Part shown: piece by piece, positions 43,933-45,948 of the stretch
Layout: every line of letters starts with the position of its first letter
How positions within the stretch are numbered: position 1 is the stretch's first letter
Source: SAR324 cluster bacterium
GTDB lineage: Bacteria > SAR324 > JACQKK01
DNA length: 45,948 nucleotides
Assembly (NCBI GenBank): GCA_022574555.1
Contig: JACZRV010000017.1
Coordinates: 1 to 45,948, forward strand
Direction of reading: 5' to 3'
The notes under the pieces: model-generated
What the model was told of the DNA's origin: nothing
What the model saw: only the letters and a program-made list of their open reading frames with translations
Databases searched by the model: none
Translations under genes and position numbers: made by a program

Positions 43933-44544
43933 CTAGAAATTATACCCCACTCCGATCAGGCCGCGCGTCAGCGATACTCCAGGCCCGGGGCCGAAAAAGT
44001 AATGATGCGATACTTTGAACGCAACCGTAAAGGTGCTCCCCGTGGCGAGCCCCAGGCCGAGCTGAATAGGAATAAAAGGTTCCAATCGCGTGCGAAACCT
44101 ATCTTCGGTGCGGACGATCAGTCCATCCATGACCCCTAAACCCAAACCAAAGGTGATGATCACCAGCCGTTTGACGGAAAAGTTGATCAATTCGCTGATG
44201 TCAAATGACGTAAGCTCGACCTTTTTGACCGATCCGCTTTTGGGTTTCCAGGACATTACGGCGAAATCGTAGCTGCGGGAGAAATAAATCCGGTTTCGAG
44301 GGCGAAAGGACACCACCAGGTTGGCCCCGCCATTGTTCACGATCTCGGCGTCGGGATCGAATTGCGGCCGCAGAAATACGGGAATTTCGGGCATTAGCTG
44401 CCAGTTTTCCGGCGCCACCCGGCCCGATCCGAAACGTTGAAAGATCGAGCGCTCCCCGGCCAAGGGTTGCGCAATCGCGGTGGAGACCCATGCCAGCGCG
44501 CCAATGGAGATCGCCAGCAAAAATGAAATGTGCCTCAATGCCAA
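43933..44544 (-). CDS. Putative outer-membrane beta-barrel protein
   Basis: 203 residues. A signal peptide is clear (ISFLLAISIGALAWVSTAIA, cleavage near residue 25). The mature part alternates short strands with turns (LVVSFRPRNRIYFSRSYDF, KVELTSFDISELINFSVKR, IITFGLGLGVMDGL, IPIQLGLGLATGSTFTVAFK) and ends ...RGLIGVGYNF. A C-terminal Phe preceded by an aromatic in a GxGYxF context is the signal by which BAM recognises outer-membrane barrels. Function unknown. It lies downstream of the pentapeptide-repeat gene and upstream of the M48 gene on the same strand. Confidence 0.65.
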   Translation of the reverse strand: MALRHISFLLAISIGALAWVSTAIAQPLAGERSIFQRFGSGRVAPENWQLMPEIPVFLRPQFDPDAEIVNNGGANLVVSFRPRNRIYFSRSYDFAVMSWKPKSGSVKKVELTSFDISELINFSVKRLVIITFGLGLGVMDGLIVRTEDRFRTRLEPFIPIQLGLGLATGSTFTVAFKVSHHYFFGPGPGVSLTRGLIGVGYNF

Positions 44545-44797
44545 ACCTTTTCATCGCGGAGCGATGCCCACCGCGACAGGGAAGCGCGCCGGCGCCGGCC
44601 GCGGCAATCGCAGAATGGGCGCCAATTGTTTCCAGCCGAGTGCCCGGTTATCGCTACCCGCCCCGAGTAATGAGCGCCAATCATATGGCGTGTCCACCCT
44701 CCTGAATTCTATCCCATGTGACCGCAGGGCGCCAATCGTGCCCACCCCATGGGCGGGATTGTCCGGCGCTGCCGTGGCGCGCGACGTGCGGGGGCCC
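44545..44797. other. Intergenic region with three evenly spaced GGGCGCCAAT sites
   Basis: No gene was seen. The word GGGCGCCAAT (second copy GAGCGCCAAT) occurs at 44617, 44672 and 44727, exactly 55 bases apart each time, with otherwise unrelated sequence between. On the minus strand these lie upstream of the barrel gene and read ATTGGCGCCC, so they could be regulator sites. Confidence 0.45.
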
Positions 44798-45948
44798 CTA
44801 CCCGCCGGAATCCGAATCGTCCGGGGTGTTGCAATCAGGCGCCGCGGACGGCTCCTGGGAAGATACGGAATCGGCCTTTGCGAAAGTACTGGCAGCTTCT
44901 GCCGCCTCCGGATCCGGTTGACCGGTTTGGGCTGGTGCTGGTGCCGGATCACGCGTACCGGGATAATTGTGCGGCGGGTGGGCCGCTTCGGTAAAATCGG
45001 TGCCTGCCATCATGTCGGCGCTCATCACCGTGCGGCTTAAATCGACCTGCCCCCACTGGACGCGGTCGATTTGACAGTTGACGAACTTGACACGGTCCAA
45101 ACGGGCTCCTTTCCATAGGCTCCCCGACAAATCGCAATGGGCGAACAGCGTATATTCGATAGCCGCTTCGGCAAAGCTGGCCCCAGTCAGGTTGCAGCGC
45201 AGAAAATTATGGGGCCTCTCCCGGCGCAATAGCTCAATTCGCCGCAGATCGATCCCGGTCATGATGCAGTCACGGTAACGATGGATAGATAGGAATTTGA
45301 CTCGCGCGAAGGACGTGCCGGTGAGATCGGAACCCACCAAAACGCCCTCCGGCAGAGCGGTGAGCTCGAATGTCGCATCCGAATAGCGCAGTCCGGTTTT
45401 CGGTGAATCCGACGCATCGAATTCCGCTTGGCCAAACTCTCCGTAGGTTTCGATTTCGAATGGCGGGAGCGGCGATTCCTCCTCCGTTAGGGAATCCACA
45501 GCCGATGACGATGCCGCCAGTTCCGTTTGCGGCACAGCATTCCGCTCCGCCGATGGCTCTACTTTGCCCGGCGGGATGGGTCGTGTGGGTGCGCCGGGTT
45601 CGCCGTTGGCCGCCGGTTCTGCCGTTTCCGCCCGCGGCGCGGCTTCCCGCTCCGCTATGGGCTCTGCTTCGCCCGAGGGGATAGGCTCGGTTGGTGCGCC
45701 GGAATCTGTGGCGGCCACCGGCTCCCCCAACAACGCCGGCTGTCCCAACAACTCGGCGGGCGGACTCGATTCAGTGGAAGACAAAGATTCGGCCGGTGAT
45801 GCCGTCGAGTTCAGCGCATCCGCCGCATCCACCGGCTCGCCGGCCGCCACGGGTATCGTGCCGGCGCCGGCCTCCGCCTCGCCGGCAGATCGCTGCTCTG
45901 CGCCCGCATCCAACGGCGGAGGCTCGCGCGAAATATCCACGACCTGGG
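44798..45948 (-). CDS. Pentapeptide-repeat protein with a low-complexity N-terminal region, possibly partial
   Basis: At least 380 residues; a GTG at 45940 is a possible start, but the frame stays open to the window edge, so the true start may lie outside. The first 190 residues are rich in Pro, Ala and Glu, with a 35-residue unit (GAPTEPIPSGEAEPIAEREA and on) present twice, the second copy diverged. From about 195 the chain has pentapeptide-like A(D/N)Lxx runs: GVLVGSDLTGTSFARVKFLS, NFLRCNLTGASFAEAAIEYT, LFAHCDLSGSLWKGARLDRV, VDLSRTVMSADMMAGTDF, which would form a right-handed beta-helix. No signal peptide is seen in the visible part. Function unknown. Confidence 0.75.
   Translation of the reverse strand, partial: QVVDISREPPPLDAGAEQRSAGEAEAGAGTIPVAAGEPVDAADALNSTASPAESLSSTESSPPAELLGQPALLGEPVAATDSGAPTEPIPSGEAEPIAEREAAPRAETAEPAANGEPGAPTRPIPPGKVEPSAERNAVPQTELAASSSAVDSLTEEESPLPPFEIETYGEFGQAEFDASDSPKTGLRYSDATFELTALPEGVLVGSDLTGTSFARVKFLSIHRYRDCIMTGIDLRRIELLRRERPHNFLRCNLTGASFAEAAIEYTLFAHCDLSGSLWKGARLDRVKFVNCQIDRVQWGQVDLSRTVMSADMMAGTDFTEAAHPPHNYPGTRDPAPAPAQTGQPDPEAAEAASTFAKADSVSSQEPSAAPDCNTPDDSDSGG

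Overview
The window looks like about 46 kb of chromosome from a Gram-negative bacterium with a respiratory, fatty-acid-using lifestyle. Support comes from TRAP transporter genes, c-type haem proteins, a fadBA pair, RodA, a soluble transhydrogenase and a putative outer-membrane barrel ending in Phe. Most genes are GC-rich. A proteobacterium-like lineage is plausible, but I cannot fix the class or species from sequence alone. No rRNA, tRNA, CRISPR array, insertion sequence or prophage was recognised. Gene functions below come from reading motifs, not from searches.

Layout. 1-5.4 kb: the N-terminus of a TAXI-type TRAP binding protein (minus strand, cut by the window edge), then a plus-strand cluster of exported proteins: two tandem di-haem oxidoreductases, a secreted protein of unknown function and a P460-like mono-haem protein with Cys-rich NPCNPC repeats. 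5.5-9.4 kb: a lone cyclic-nucleotide-binding-domain protein diverging from a complete dctP-dctQ-dctM operon, then an ABM-fold protein. 9.5-12.6 kb: a membrane desaturase and an accessory-looking stretch (PIN nuclease plus an uncharacterised partner, a HIRAN protein and a frameshifted small membrane protein); the PIN pair is visibly poorer in G+C. 12.9-16.4 kb: fadB-fadA, divergent from a B12/radical-SAM gene (16.5-18.2 kb) with overlapping promoters. 18.2-25.6 kb: 5-formyl-THF cyclo-ligase, a TPR protein, an ECF sigma factor with a zinc anti-sigma factor, sthA, threonine aldolase and tilS. 25.8-30.8 kb: acetoacetyl-CoA synthetase, a MerR-like regulator with a thioredoxin-like protein behind a mer-type operator, tgt and an alkyltransferase-like protein. 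31-36.5 kb: an unrecognised 383-residue protein, priA and rodA. 36.7-41.4 kb: a tightly packed plus-strand run (B12-binding mutase subunit, dus, trmH, aspartokinase, nth, a small membrane protein). 41.5-45.9 kb: minus-strand envelope-type genes (M48 protease-TPR fusion, putative outer-membrane protein, pentapeptide-repeat protein cut by the window edge).

How it fits together. fadBA, acetoacetyl-CoA synthetase, the methylmalonyl-CoA mutase B12 domain and the TRAP systems suggest growth on fatty or organic acids; SthA would balance NADH and NADPH. The best candidates for undescribed biology are the PIN/partner operon, whose promoter carries an inverted repeat over its -10 box; the neighbouring HIRAN operon; the periplasmic haem-protein cluster; and the two-gene merR-like operon with a canonical mer operator but no mercuric reductase or transporter in view. 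Intergenic spacers at six places also contain 12-14 bp direct tandem duplications.
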